Assembly (NCBI RefSeq): GCF_002737765.1
Contig: NZ_PEGG01000162.1
Location: 1 to 10,023 of the forward strand
Source: Caulobacter sp. B11
GTDB taxonomy: Bacteria > Pseudomonadota > Alphaproteobacteria > Caulobacterales > Caulobacteraceae
DNA length: 10,023 nucleotides
Direction of reading: 5' to 3'
Each line of letters starts with the position of its first letter. The first letter of the stretch is position 1. The translations under genes were made by a program, and so were the position numbers. The notes below the pieces were generated by a model that searched no databases, was not told the DNA's origin, and was given only the letters and a program-made list of their open reading frames with translations. Of this stretch, positions 1 through 6,457 are shown piece by piece.

Positions 1-155
1 AGAAGCGCGAGGACCGCGAGGAAATGGCCTCGGTGCGCGCCCGACCCGTTCGTGGGCCTCGGTGCTCAGCGCCTTCCCCGGAACCGAGATCATCGAGGTG
101 CGGCGCATCCTCACCCCGAGGCGCCGCCGATCGAGCCGACGAGCTGGAAGACTAG
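1..155 (+). CDS. dnaX: DnaX, DNA polymerase III gamma/tau subunit, C-terminal end only (partial, several frameshifts)
   Basis: Only the last ~50 codons are present. DnaX forms the clamp-loader subunits that hold the polymerase III holoenzyme together. The recognisable tail VLSAFPGTEIIEVRRILTP is read in the frame of position 62, matching the conserved C-terminal end of alphaproteobacterial DnaX. The reading frame is not continuous. KREDREEMASVRA is read from position 3, DPFV from 43, the conserved tail from 62, PEA from about 115, and AADRADELED ending at TAG 153-155 is read in the frame of position 120. That needs about four single-base indels in 155 bases, mostly at C or G runs. Downstream ybaB and recR support the call, because dnaX-ybaB-recR is a classic bacterial gene order. 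The breaks look like sequence errors, not the programmed dnaX frameshift, which lies far upstream in the gene where it is known. Confidence 0.78.
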   Translation, partial: KREDREEMASVRARPVRGPRCSAPSPEPRSSRCGASSPRGAADRADELED

Positions 156-159
156 AGAT

Positions 160-287
160 CTCCCTTCCCCCTTTGAGGGGGGAAGGGTCGGGGATGGGGG
201 TGATGCGTTTCAGGATGGGGCCCGGCCTCGCCCAGGCCCGCCAAACGCTGTTACCCCCCCCTAACCCTCCCCCATCAAGGGGAGGGC
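160..287. repeat. REP-like palindrome doublet between dnaX and ybaB
   Basis: Two palindromes face each other. The left one pairs 162-171 with 178-187 (10 bp, perfect, 6-nt loop). The right one pairs 265-272 with 279-286 (8 bp, perfect, 6-nt loop). The left arm (about 160-201) and right arm (about 252-287) are also imperfect inverted copies of each other. Between them GCGTTT (205-210) pairs with AAACGC (243-248), and GGGCC (218-222) with GGCCC (235-239), so the whole 128 bp can fold as one long nested hairpin. Intergenic repeats with this C-run/TTGA/G-run look are common in Caulobacterales genomes. No transposase is nearby. Homopolymer lengths here (for example eight C at 254-261) may be inaccurate. 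Confidence 0.75.
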
Positions 288-310
288 GACACGAAAACGG
301 AGCAGACCCC

Positions 311-639
311 ATGAAAGATCTCGGCGGCCTGATGAAGCAGGCCCAGGCGATGCAGCAGAAACTGGCCGACGCCCAGGCGCGGCTGGCCGAGACCCTGGTC
401 GAGGGCACCTCGGGCGGGGGCATGGTCACCGTCACCCTCAAGGGCACGGGCGAGCTGGCCAAGGTGGTGCTGGATGAGACCCTGATCGAGCCCGGCGAGG
501 GCGAGGTGATCGCCGACCTGATCGTCGCCGCCCACGCCGACGCCAAGAAAAAAGCTCGACCCGCCCAGGCCCAGATGATGCAGGACGCCGCCGGTCCGAT
601 GGCTGGCCTGATGGCGGCATGCCCGGGATGAAGTTCTAG
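311..639 (+). CDS. ybaB: YbaB/EbfC family nucleoid-associated DNA-binding protein (frameshifted)
   Basis: YbaB/EbfC is a small dimeric DNA-binding protein with a tweezer-like fold, nearly always encoded just before recR. The start ATG at 311 gives MKDLGGLMKQAQAMQQKLAD, the typical coiled-coil N-terminus, followed by the family core GTSGGGMVTVTLKGTGELAKV and a C-terminal MMQDAAGPMAGLM. The frame is disturbed three times. One extra A in the A-run 548-553 turns KKKLD into KKKAR, a missing base near 560-566 restores the frame, and a missing G near 613 hides the usual end GGMPGMKF with TAG at 637-639. As written, the frame stops early at TGA 629-631. Corrected, the protein is 109 aa, the normal family length. 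The indels match those in dnaX and recR and are most likely sequence errors. Confidence 0.87.
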
Positions 640-642
640 CCC

Positions 643-1243
643 TTGGCCGCCTCCGCCGGACCCGAGATCGAGCGCCTGATCGCCCTGCTGTCCAAGCTGC
701 CGGGCCTGGGACCGCGTTCGGGCCGGCGGGCGGCCCTGGCCTGCTCAAGAAGCGCGACACCCTGCTGGCTCCGCTGACCGCCGCCCTGGTCGACGCCCAG
801 GCCAAGGTTCGCACCTGCTCGGTTTGCGGCTCGCTCGACACCTCCGATCCCTGCGCCATCTGCGCCGACGGCACGCGCGACCCGCGGCTGGTCTGCGTGG
901 TCGAGGAGGTCGGCTCGCTGTGGGCCATGGAGCGCGGCCAGGCGTTCAAGGGCCGCTATCACGTGCTGGGCGGCTGCTGTCGGCCCTGGACGGGATCGGG
1001 CCCGAGGCCCTGCGGGTCGGCGAACTGCTGGGCCGGGTGGCCAAGGGCGAGATCGCCGAGGTCATCCTGGCCCTGCCGGCCACGGTCGACGGCCAGACCA
1101 CGGCCCACTATCTGGCCGACCGGCTGGCGGCTTCCGGCGTGGCGGTGACCAGCCTGGCGCGCGGCGTGCCGGTCGGCGGCGATCTGGACTGGCTCGACGA
1201 CGGCACCATCGCCCAGGCCCTCAAGGCGAGGCGGCCGACCTGA
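643..1243 (+). CDS. recR: Recombination protein RecR (two frameshifts, probable sequence errors)
   Basis: RecR acts with RecF and RecO to load RecA onto gapped single-stranded DNA. The order seen is: helix-hairpin-helix [15 protein letters not shown] near the N-terminus, a four-cysteine zinc finger [16 protein letters not shown], a Toprim domain ([14 protein letters not shown] onwards), and the C-terminal [13 protein letters not shown] and [21 protein letters not shown]. The frame breaks twice, each time by a lost C: near 741 (expected ALALLKKR) and near 974 (expected LGGLLSALDG). Adding two bases to the 601-nt span gives exactly 201 codons, so a 200-aa protein, the usual RecR length. The start is probably TTG at 643, three bases after the ybaB stop, giving [20 protein letters not shown]. 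No convincing ribosome site precedes it, so coupled translation with ybaB is likely. Confidence 0.88.
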
Positions 1244-1368
1244 ACCGAGGCATGAGGGGATTCCCTTAAGCGTCGCTGCGGACCTGACAGGTCTCTTCGC
1301 ACATGCGAGATGAAACCGTCGCGGCGGGGCGATCCTCCTCCCGCCGACGGCGTATCGAGGCCATAGCC
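1244..1368 (+). promoter_or_regulatory. Leader/intergenic region with two inverted repeats, upstream of the 52-aa ORF
   Basis: This 125-nt stretch between recR and the 52-aa gene holds GACCTG-A-CAGGTC (1281-1293), a compact operator-like palindrome. It also holds a 7-bp perfect stem pairing 1322-1328 with 1340-1346. The 11-nt loop of that stem contains CCTCCT, complementary to Shine-Dalgarno sequences, and the likely ribosome site GAGG lies 10-15 nt downstream. A GATTC site, the methylation target of CcrM in Caulobacterales, is at 1259-1263. No clear -35/-10 pair is visible. A regulatory role is inferred from structure only. Confidence 0.35.
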
Positions 1369-1527
1369 ATGCTCTTCAAGCCCCACGAAAAGCCCCTCGC
1401 CGACGGCGAGACCGAAACCCCCCATGTCGCCAAGGTCGGCGTCCGCGATGCGGGCCACAACGTGACCAGCGCCGCCAATGAACCGATCAACGGCGTGATC
1501 GCCGACATCGCCGACGGCGACGACTGA
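1369..1527 (+). CDS. Hypothetical 52-aa acidic protein
   Basis: I do not recognise a family. The product MLFKPHEKPLADGETETPHV... is small, soluble-looking and hydrophilic, with an acidic tail ending IADIADGDD, no signal peptide and no membrane segment. The frame stays open upstream to an ATG at 1303 (74 aa), but I prefer 1369. About one third of the 21 codons between 1304 and 1368 end in A or T, against about one in nine after 1369, and GAGG lies about 8 nt before the 1369 ATG while nothing similar precedes 1303. The upstream part also overlaps a hairpin. The gene sits between recR and rmuC on the same strand, separated from rmuC by 60 nt. The strongly G/C third-position bias supports real coding, but expression is unproven. 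Confidence 0.6.
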   Translation: MLFKPHEKPLADGETETPHVAKVGVRDAGHNVTSAANEPINGVIADIADGDD

Positions 1528-1568
1528 GCCCGGCCCTCGCCGGCTGAGATGCTTCCAAGAGGGGCCGA

Positions 1569-1586
1569 CTCCGTCTAGGAACGGAG
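1569..1586 (+). promoter_or_regulatory. Hairpin presenting the rmuC ribosome-binding site
   Basis: CTCCGT (1569-1574) and ACGGAG (1581-1586) form a perfect 6-bp stem with the 6-nt loop CTAGGA. The loop holds the best Shine-Dalgarno match, AGGA at 1577-1580, seven bases before the rmuC ATG at 1588, and the stem ends one base before that ATG. A GACTC methylation-type site overlaps the 5' arm (1567-1571). The geometry is seen directly; any effect on translation is inference. Confidence 0.4.
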
Positions 1587-1587
1587 C

Positions 1588-2877
1588 ATGAACTTCTCCG
1601 ATCCCTTTCTGATCCTCGCCCTCGTGCTGGCGGTCGTCACCATCGCCGCCGTCCTGTGGGCCCTGATGTCCCACGCCCGCGCCGGCCGGGCCGACGCCCG
1701 GGCCTGGCAGCTGAACGAAAAGCTGGTCCAGGCCGACGAGCGCGCCCGGTTGCTGGAAGACCAGTCGGCGACCCAGGGCGAGCTGCTGCGGGCCCAGGCC
1801 GCCCAGCAGGCGACCATGACGGCCAACACCGTGGCCGAGGCCCTGATCAAGCGCACCGAAGAGAATTTCCGCAGCCGCGAGCTGCTCAGCCAGCAGCGGC
1901 TCGAGGCTCAGCTGAAGCCGGTCGCCGAGACCCTGGCCAAGTTCGAGGCCCAGGTCACCGCCGTCGAAAAGGCCCGCGCCGAGGAAACCGGCGGGCTCAA
2001 GGCCCAGATCACCGCCCTGATGGAGGCCTCGGTCGCCACCCAGTTCGAGGCCCGCAAGCTGTCGGCCGCCCTGCGGCGCGGGGCCGGGGTGCAGGGCCGC
2101 TGGGGCGAGCAGACCCTGCGCAATGTCCTGGAGGCCGCCGGCCTCAACAAGCGCTTCGATTTCGAGGAGCAGTTCAGCGTCGACACCGAGGAGGGCCGCC
2201 GCCGGCCCGACGTCAAGGTCAAGATGCCGGGCGGGGCGGTGTTCGTCATCGACGCCAAGTGCTCGCTCAACGCCTTCCTCGAGGCCCAGGACGTCGAGGA
2301 GCCGATGCGCGAGGCCGCCTTCGTGCGCCACGCCGCCAGCGTCCGCGCCCACATGCAGGGCCTGTCGGCCAAGAGCTACTGGGACCAGTTCGCCGCCGAG
2401 GGCTCGCCCGACTTCGTGGCCATGTTCGTGCCCGGCGACGGCTTCCTGGCCGCAGCCCTCGACCGTCTGCCCGACCTGATGACCGAGGCCATGGACAAGC
2501 GGGTGCTGCTGGTCACCCCGACCACCCTGTTCGCCCTGTGCAAGGCGGTAGCCTATGGCTGGCGGGTCGAGGACCAGGCCAAGAACGCCGCCGCCATCGT
2601 CGCGGTGGGCCGCGAGCTCTACAAGCGCATCGCCGTGATGGGGGCCCATGCCGGCTCGGTGGGCAAGGCCCTGGAGGCGGCGGTCGGGCGCTACAACCAG
2701 TTCGTCGGCTCGCTGGAAAGCCAGGTCCTGACCCAGGCGCGGCGGTTCGAGGACCTGTCGGTCGACCACGAGGGCAAGGACATCCCCGAACTGGTTCCGG
2801 TCGAGAACGCCGTGCGGCCGCTGGTCAAGCTCGTTGACCGGACCGACCCGGTTGCGCCTCCGGTGGCGTTACCTTAG
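1588..2877 (+). CDS. rmuC: DNA recombination protein RmuC
   Basis: RmuC is a membrane-anchored, nuclease-like protein that limits rearrangement at inverted repeats. The 429-aa protein begins with a single membrane helix (about residues 6-27, [20 protein letters not shown]), followed by a long Gln/Ala/Glu-rich coiled coil (about 40-165). Then comes the RmuC domain, starting near [17 protein letters not shown] (W172). Its PD-(D/E)xK-type core is visible: Asp208 in RRPDVKV and Asp222-Ala-Lys224 in VIDAK. The conserved FVPGDGFL and the motif [19 protein letters not shown] follow. The length is typical for the alphaproteobacterial form. The start at 1588 is supported by AGGA seven bases upstream and by the membrane helix beginning at once. 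A small membrane-protein gene begins nine bases after the stop, so the two are probably co-transcribed. The frame is intact. Confidence 0.95.
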   Translation: MNFSDPFLILALVLAVVTIAAVLWALMSHARAGRADARAWQLNEKLVQADERARLLEDQSATQGELLRAQAAQQATMTANTVAEALIKRTEENFRSRELLSQQRLEAQLKPVAETLAKFEAQVTAVEKARAEETGGLKAQITALMEASVATQFEARKLSAALRRGAGVQGRWGEQTLRNVLEAAGLNKRFDFEEQFSVDTEEGRRRPDVKVKMPGGAVFVIDAKCSLNAFLEAQDVEEPMREAAFVRHAASVRAHMQGLSAKSYWDQFAAEGSPDFVAMFVPGDGFLAAALDRLPDLMTEAMDKRVLLVTPTTLFALCKAVAYGWRVEDQAKNAAAIVAVGRELYKRIAVMGAHAGSVGKALEAAVGRYNQFVGSLESQVLTQARRFEDLSVDHEGKDIPELVPVENAVRPLVKLVDRTDPVAPPVALP

Positions 2878-2886
2878 GTTGTTGGC

Positions 2887-3153
2887 ATGTGGTTCATTGC
2901 AGGTATCGGGGCCGTCCTGGCCGGTCTCATCATGTTGGCCCGGCAGGGCTTGGCGGTTCTGAAGGCGCGGCGCACGGGCGTCCTGGTCAGCACGTCCTAC
3001 GGCGCGCCGCGAATCGACCGCGCGGCGGAGCCCGAGAAGTTCGATCGTTTCATGGCCGCGCGGGCCAAGGGTTTGGTCGGCCCCGCGGTGCTGGTCTTGA
3101 TCGGCCTTGGCTGGCTGGGCTGGAATATCCTCGCCCTCACCCTCCGAAGCTAG
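2887..3153 (+). CDS. Small two-helix membrane protein, function unknown
   Basis: The 88-aa product has a hydrophobic N-terminal helix (about residues 2-25, [20 protein letters not shown]) and a second helix near the C-terminus (about 65-86, [20 protein letters not shown]). A hydrophilic central segment (about 27-62), rich in Arg, Glu and Lys, joins them. Both ends may therefore lie on the same side of the inner membrane. The start ATG is nine bases after the rmuC stop, and TAGGT overlapping that stop can serve as a weak ribosome site, so translation may be coupled to rmuC. I do not recognise a domain. It could be a general conserved hypothetical membrane protein of the Caulobacterales or a partner of RmuC at the membrane; the second idea rests only on position. 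Confidence 0.75.
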   Translation: MWFIAGIGAVLAGLIMLARQGLAVLKARRTGVLVSTSYGAPRIDRAAEPEKFDRFMAARAKGLVGPAVLVLIGLGWLGWNILALTLRS

Positions 3154-3186
3154 CGGCTCGAAACGTCGCAGGTTTGGCCCCCAGCC

Positions 3187-3215
3187 TTGACGGTCGGAAA
3201 CGCGGCCCTTACCTG
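3187..3215 (+). promoter_or_regulatory. Possible promoter upstream of def
   Basis: TTGACGG at 3187-3193 matches the -35 consensus reported for Caulobacter housekeeping promoters (TTGACG followed by G or C). Only a poor -10 candidate follows at correct distance (TACCTG near 3210-3215), and a start point there would leave a very short leader before the def ATG at 3225. It is the only promoter-like signal in the 71-nt gap, so def may instead be read through from rmuC. Confidence 0.28.
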
Positions 3216-3224
3216 AGGGACATC

Positions 3225-3746
3225 ATGGCCATACGTCGCATCCTTACCGTCGATAACGCCGCCGATCTGGCGGTGCTCAAGCAGATCTCCAAGCACGTGG
3301 CGGTCGTCGACGACGCCCTGCGCGCCCTGATGGATGACATGCTGGAGACCATGTACGACGCCCCAGGCATCGGCCTGGCCGCCGTTCAGGTCGGCGAGCC
3401 GATCGACGTGATCGTCATGGACCTGGCCCGCGAGGGCGAGGAGCCGACCCCGCGCTTCTTCGTCAATCCGAAGATCACCTGGGAATCCGACGAACTGGTC
3501 GCCTATGAAGAAGGCTGCCTGTCGGTTCCGGAATATTATGACGACGTCGAGCGCGCGACCAAGGTCAAGCTGACCTCGCTGAACTACCGGGGCGAAGTGG
3601 TCGAGGAAGAGGCCGACGGCCTGTTCGCCGTCTGCATCCAGCACGAGATGGACCATCTCAAGGGTGTGCTGTTCATCGACCACCTGTCGCGCCTGCGTCG
3701 CGACCGGGCTATCACCAAGGTCAAGAAGGCCCGCCGCGCGGCCTAG
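3225..3746 (+). CDS. def: Peptide deformylase
   Basis: Peptide deformylase removes the formyl group from the N-terminal methionine of new proteins, using a metal ion (usually Fe2+) in the cytoplasm. All three signature motifs are intact in the 173-aa product. Motif 1 is [10 protein letters not shown] (residues 48-57), motif 2 is EGCLSVP with metal ligand Cys98, and motif 3 is QHEMDHLKG with ligands His140 and His144 and catalytic Glu141. The open frame extends far upstream to 2889, but that part is only the shadow of the preceding membrane-protein gene. The ATG at 3225 has GAGG six bases before it (3215-3218) and gives the standard start [12 protein letters not shown] strong hairpin follows the stop. 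fmt, the usual neighbour, lies about 470 bases further on, beyond an oppositely oriented lipoprotein gene. Confidence 0.97.
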   Translation: MAIRRILTVDNAADLAVLKQISKHVAVVDDALRALMDDMLETMYDAPGIGLAAVQVGEPIDVIVMDLAREGEEPTPRFFVNPKITWESDELVAYEEGCLSVPEYYDDVERATKVKLTSLNYRGEVVEEEADGLFAVCIQHEMDHLKGVLFIDHLSRLRRDRAITKVKKARRAA

Positions 3747-3754
3747 TCTGTTTC

Positions 3755-3776
3755 ACCCTCTTTGCTGAAAGAGGGT
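3755..3776. terminator. Hairpin terminator between convergent def and lipoprotein genes
   Basis: ACCCTCTTT (3755-3763) and AAAGAGGGT (3768-3776) form a perfect 9-bp stem with the tetraloop GCTG. It lies eight bases after the def stop and six bases before the stop of the opposite-strand lipoprotein gene, the expected place for a shared bidirectional terminator. Neither side has a clean T-run, so termination may be imperfect or factor-aided. Confidence 0.7.
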
Positions 3777-3782
3777 CCCTGC

Positions 3783-4115
3783 CTACTTCTTCCCGTCGTC
3801 GGCCGTGGCCTCGTGGACTTCCTTCTTGGCGTCCGCGCCCGCGTCCTTGGCGGCGTCTCCGGCCTTCTCGCCGGCCGCCTTGGTGGCGTCGACGGCGTCG
3901 CCGGCCGCGGCCTTGAGGTCGCCGGCCACTTCCTTGGTGCTTTCCTTCAGGGCCGTCCCGGCTTCCTTGACGTCCGGGTCGCTGGCGATCTGGCCGGCGG
4001 CGTCCTTGATGTCCTGGCCGGCGGCCTTGGCGCCTTCCTTGATTTCTGTGGCGTGCTGGTCGGAACAGGCCGCGAGCGACAGGGCGGCGGCGGCGATCAG
4101 GATGAGGGCGCGCAT
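3783..4115 (-). CDS. Ala/Lys-rich lipoprotein with LEA-like repeats
   Basis: The 110-aa product starts with a lipoprotein signal peptide MRALILIAAAALSLAAC. The lipobox LAAC places the lipidated cysteine at residue 17, and Ser at +2 suggests sorting to the outer membrane. The mature part is almost entirely Ala, Lys, Asp, Glu and Gly in loose 11-residue-like steps (KEGAKAAGQDIKDAAG, KEAGTALKESTKEVAGDLK, GEKAGDAAKDAGADAKKE). This resembles group 3 LEA or apolipoprotein-like amphipathic helices. The frame is open upstream to 4163, but the ATG at 4115 is preceded by an ideal AGGAGGA (4128-4122) with a 6-nt gap and starts directly with the signal sequence. A role in envelope or desiccation stress is possible from composition only. 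The gene converges on def and diverges from fmt. Confidence 0.85.
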   Translation of the reverse strand: MRALILIAAAALSLAACSDQHATEIKEGAKAAGQDIKDAAGQIASDPDVKEAGTALKESTKEVAGDLKAAAGDAVDATKAAGEKAGDAAKDAGADAKKEVHEATADDGKK

Positions 4116-4139
4116 GGAAGGTCCTCCTAAGGGGTCTGC

Positions 4140-4163
4140 CTTATAACGACCAGCCACGGTCAA
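4140..4163 (-). promoter_or_regulatory. Candidate promoter of the lipoprotein gene
   Basis: On the minus strand TTGACC (4163-4158) is followed by GTTATAAG (4147-4140), which resembles the Caulobacter -10 consensus GCTANAWC. The gap between the hexamers is about 11-12 nt, short of the usual distance but close to the 10-14 nt reported for Caulobacter. This is the only AT-rich patch in the 98-nt divergent spacer, and transcription would begin just before the AGGAGGA site. Confidence 0.4.
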
Positions 4164-4213
4164 GGTTCCGACTGCGGCTTTCCCCGGTCGAGCAGGGCGG
4201 CTAAACGGGAGCC

Positions 4214-5140
4214 ATGCGCCTCGCCTTTCTCGGAACGCCCGAATTCTCCGTCGCCTGCCTGGCCGAACTGGTCGCCGCGGGCCACGAGATCGTCTGTGTC
4301 TATTCCCAGCCGCCCGCGCCGCGCGGCCGGGGCCAGGACCTGCGGCCCTCGCCGGTCCACGCCTTCGCCGAGAGCCTGGGCCTGCCGGTGCGAACCCCGG
4401 TCTCGATGAAGACCGCCGACGAGATCGCCGCCTTCCAGGCCCTGGATCTCGACGCCGCCGTCGTGGTGGCCTTTGGCCAGATCCTGGTGCGCGAGGTGCT
4501 GGACGCTCCGCGCCTGGGCTGTTTCAACCTGCATGCCAGCCTGCTGCCGCGCTGGCGCGGGGCCGCCCCGATCCAACGGGCGATCATGGCCGGCGATCCT
4601 GTCACCGGGGTTCAGGTCATGCGGATGAGCGAGGGGCTCGACGAGGGTCCGATCCTGATGTCCGAACAGGTGCGGATCGACGCCCTCGACACGGCCGGCA
4701 GCCTGCACGACAAGCTGGCCATCGTCGGTTCGCGCATCCTGCCGGTGGCGCTGGCCGCCATCGAACGCGGCGGGGCCCGCGAGACGCCGCAGGGCGAGGA
4801 CGGCGTGACCTATGCCAAAAAGATCAAGTCGGCCGAGGCCCGTATCGACTGGACCCGTCCCGCCGCCGAGGTCGACCATCACATTCGCGGCCTGTCGCCT
4901 TTCCCAGGCGCCTGGTTCGAGGCCCCGTCCGAAAAAGGACCCGTCCGGGTCAAGGCCTTGCTGTCACAGGTCGAGGCCGCGGACGGCGCGCCGGGCCAGG
5001 TGCTGGACGACGCCCTGCTGATCGCCTGCGGCGAGGGCGGCGTGCGCCTGCTGAAGGCTCAGCGCGAGGGCAAGGGCGTCCAGGCGGCCGACGTCTTCAC
5101 GCGCGGCTTTCCGCTGAAGGCCGGGACGATCCTGGCCTGA
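4214..5140 (+). CDS. fmt: Methionyl-tRNA formyltransferase
   Basis: Fmt transfers a formyl group from 10-formyl-tetrahydrofolate to initiator Met-tRNA. The 308-aa protein begins [13 protein letters not shown], the standard Rossmann-type start. It carries the folate-binding and catalytic signature [16 protein letters not shown], with Asn105 and His107. Asp143 in EGLDEGP corresponds to the third catalytic residue (E. coli Asn106, His108, Asp144). The loop after [19 protein letters not shown] is the expected tRNA-recognition insertion. The C-terminal OB-like domain starts near residue 205 ([14 protein letters not shown]) and includes [11 protein letters not shown]. Length is normal. GGGAG lies just before the ATG. 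The stop TGA overlaps the truA ATG by one base (TGATG, 5138-5142), so the two are translationally coupled. Confidence 0.97.
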   Translation: MRLAFLGTPEFSVACLAELVAAGHEIVCVYSQPPAPRGRGQDLRPSPVHAFAESLGLPVRTPVSMKTADEIAAFQALDLDAAVVVAFGQILVREVLDAPRLGCFNLHASLLPRWRGAAPIQRAIMAGDPVTGVQVMRMSEGLDEGPILMSEQVRIDALDTAGSLHDKLAIVGSRILPVALAAIERGGARETPQGEDGVTYAKKIKSAEARIDWTRPAAEVDHHIRGLSPFPGAWFEAPSEKGPVRVKALLSQVEAADGAPGQVLDDALLIACGEGGVRLLKAQREGKGVQAADVFTRGFPLKAGTILA

Positions 5141-5883
5141 TGCCCCGCTACCGCCTCCTTGTCGAATATGACGGCCGGCCCTATTGCGGCTTTCAGGCCC
5201 AGGCGACCCTGCCCTCGGTGCAGGGGGCGATCGAGACGGCGGTGAAGGCCTTTTGCGGCCAGACGATCCGCATCGTGGCGGCGGGACGCACCGACACCGG
5301 CGTTCACGCGACCAGCCAGGTGGTGCATGTCGACCTGGAGCGAGACTGGCCGGCCCAGACGGTGATGAACGCCCTCAACGCCCACCTGACCCGCGAGGCG
5401 GTCAGCATCCTGGACTGCCAGATCGCGCAGGGCGACTGGCACGCGCGATTTTCGGCCAATGAGCGGCGCTACCTCTACCGCATCCTCAACCGTCGCGGCC
5501 CGCCGGCTCTCGACAAGGGCAAGGTCTGGCATGTGAAAAAGCCGCTGGACGCCGAGGCCATGCAGGCGGCCGCCCAGGCCCTGGTCGGGCTGCACGACTT
5601 CACCACCTTCCGCGACATGCACTGCCAGGCCAAGTCGCCGCTGAAGACCCTCGACGTCGCGCGCGTTTGGCGAGCCGGCGACGAGGTCTGTCTGGCGTTC
5701 GAGGCGCGCAGCTTCCTGCACCGCCAGGTGCGGTCGATGACCGGCACCCTGGTCGAGGTCGGGATCGGGCGGTGGAGCGCCCAGGATGTGAAGACCGCGC
5801 TGGAGGCCAGGGACCGCACGACCTGCGGCCCCGTGGCTCCACCCGACGGGCTATATCTGGTCGGGGTCGGCTACGGCGACTGA
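5140..5883 (+). CDS. truA: tRNA pseudouridine(38-40) synthase TruA
   Basis: TruA converts uridines 38, 39 and 40 in the tRNA anticodon arm to pseudouridine. The 247-aa product opens with [19 protein letters not shown] and carries the catalytic motif GRTDTGVHA, with the nucleophile Asp52. The tyrosine-containing [12 protein letters not shown], the region [12 protein letters not shown], and the C-terminal [19 protein letters not shown] of the active-site cleft follow. Every family landmark is present and the frame is intact. The ATG shares its first base with the last base of the fmt stop, and no separate ribosome site is needed. The stop lies 16 bases from the end of the convergent DUF3597 gene, with no strong terminator hairpin between them. 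Confidence 0.97.
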   Translation: MPRYRLLVEYDGRPYCGFQAQATLPSVQGAIETAVKAFCGQTIRIVAAGRTDTGVHATSQVVHVDLERDWPAQTVMNALNAHLTREAVSILDCQIAQGDWHARFSANERRYLYRILNRRGPPALDKGKVWHVKKPLDAEAMQAAAQALVGLHDFTTFRDMHCQAKSPLKTLDVARVWRAGDEVCLAFEARSFLHRQVRSMTGTLVEVGIGRWSAQDVKTALEARDRTTCGPVAPPDGLYLVGVGYGD

Positions 5884-5899
5884 GCCGCGCGGGCGGGGT

Positions 5900-6307
5900 C
5901 TAGTCCATCAGTTCGGCGGGAACCTTGCCGCCGTTTTCCGACAGCTTCCGGATCACCTGCCGGTGCAGCCAGATGTTCATCGTCGCGCTGTCGCCCTTGT
6001 CGCCGGTGTAGCCGAGCTCGTCGGCCAGGGCCTTGCGCTCCGATAGAGAGCTCTCCAGGCCGACCAGTTTCATCAGGTCGACGATGGAGTGACGCCAGTC
6101 GAGCTTTTGCGGGCTGTCCGCCGCCAGCTCATCCAGCACCGCGGTCACGTCCACGACCTGGGGCCGGGGCGGAGCTGGCGAGATCGGCGCGGCGCTGGGC
6201 GTCGGCGTCGGGGCGGGCGCGGGAACCGGCTTCACCGCGCTGGTGGTCGGGGCCGTCTTCGACGCGTGGCCGAAGATCTTGCTCATGATGTTGCTGAAGA
6301 TGCCCAT
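5900..6307 (-). CDS. DUF3597 domain protein
   Basis: The 135-aa product has three parts. The first is a short hydrophobic N-terminal helix MGIFSNIMSKIFGHAS. The second is a Pro/Ala/Thr-rich linker (about residues 26-50, with PVPAPAPTPTPSAAP). The third is a C-terminal globular region (about 51-135) containing VDVTAVLDELAA, KLDWRHSIVDLMKLVGLESS and ELGYTGDKGDSATMNIWLH, ending NGGKVPAELMD. This matches the DUF3597 family, whose function is unknown; many members carry this layout and some have LysM or peptidoglycan-related context elsewhere. The frame stays open upstream to 6418, but I place the start at the ATG at 6307, where AGGAG precedes it by about 8 nt and the family-typical MGIF begins. 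The gene converges with truA. Confidence 0.87.
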   Translation of the reverse strand: MGIFSNIMSKIFGHASKTAPTTSAVKPVPAPAPTPTPSAAPISPAPPRPQVVDVTAVLDELAADSPQKLDWRHSIVDLMKLVGLESSLSERKALADELGYTGDKGDSATMNIWLHRQVIRKLSENGGKVPAELMD

Positions 6308-6457
6308 GTCGCGCTCCTGAAGGTTGGAGCCGATCAACGCCCAGGACGGGTGGTGGTTCGACGCGGGGTCGAAGTCCGTGCTGGGCAAGGGGATCGACCC
6401 TTCGCCCGCCAGACGCATCGCGCCGTGGCCGGGTGGGCGATAGGGCCTGACGCGGGT
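6308..6457. other. Structured 150-nt gap between DUF3597 and the 40-aa gene
   Basis: No convincing gene is seen here. Two inverted repeats stand out: TTCGAC/GTCGAA (6357-6362 with 6368-6373, 5-nt loop) and GGGCAAGGG pairing with CCCTTCGCCC across a 6-nt loop (6383-6391 with 6398-6407, one bulged base). The second could terminate minus-strand transcription from the 40-aa gene, and the first lies in the DUF3597 leader. I find no tRNA fold. Confidence 0.45.

Noticed and set aside
548..554. A AAA AAG slippery-type heptamer in ybaB as programmed frameshifting
   Set aside because: A second, compensating indel follows within about 15 bases and restores the family sequence, and neighbouring genes show the same kind of errors. 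An extra A in a homopolymer explains it better.
1108..2769. 553-codon open frame on the minus strand opposite rmuC
   Set aside because: It is a high-GC shadow frame. Its translation is Gly/Leu/Gln/His-rich low complexity without domains, and it lies across the convincing RmuC frame and part of recR.
2889..3224. Long N-terminal extension of peptide deformylase
   Set aside because: It is the out-of-frame shadow of the 88-aa membrane-protein gene, and the 3225 start has a good ribosome site and normal length.
5900..6418. Longer DUF3597 start at 6418 (172 aa)
   Set aside because: The ATG at 6307 has AGGAG at proper spacing and begins the family-typical sequence; the extra 37 residues lie over hairpins in the leader.
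6341..6420. Possible tRNA suggested by TTCGA-like and TCGA-like loops
   Set aside because: I could not form an acceptor stem, a 7-nt T-loop and an anticodon arm together on either strand.
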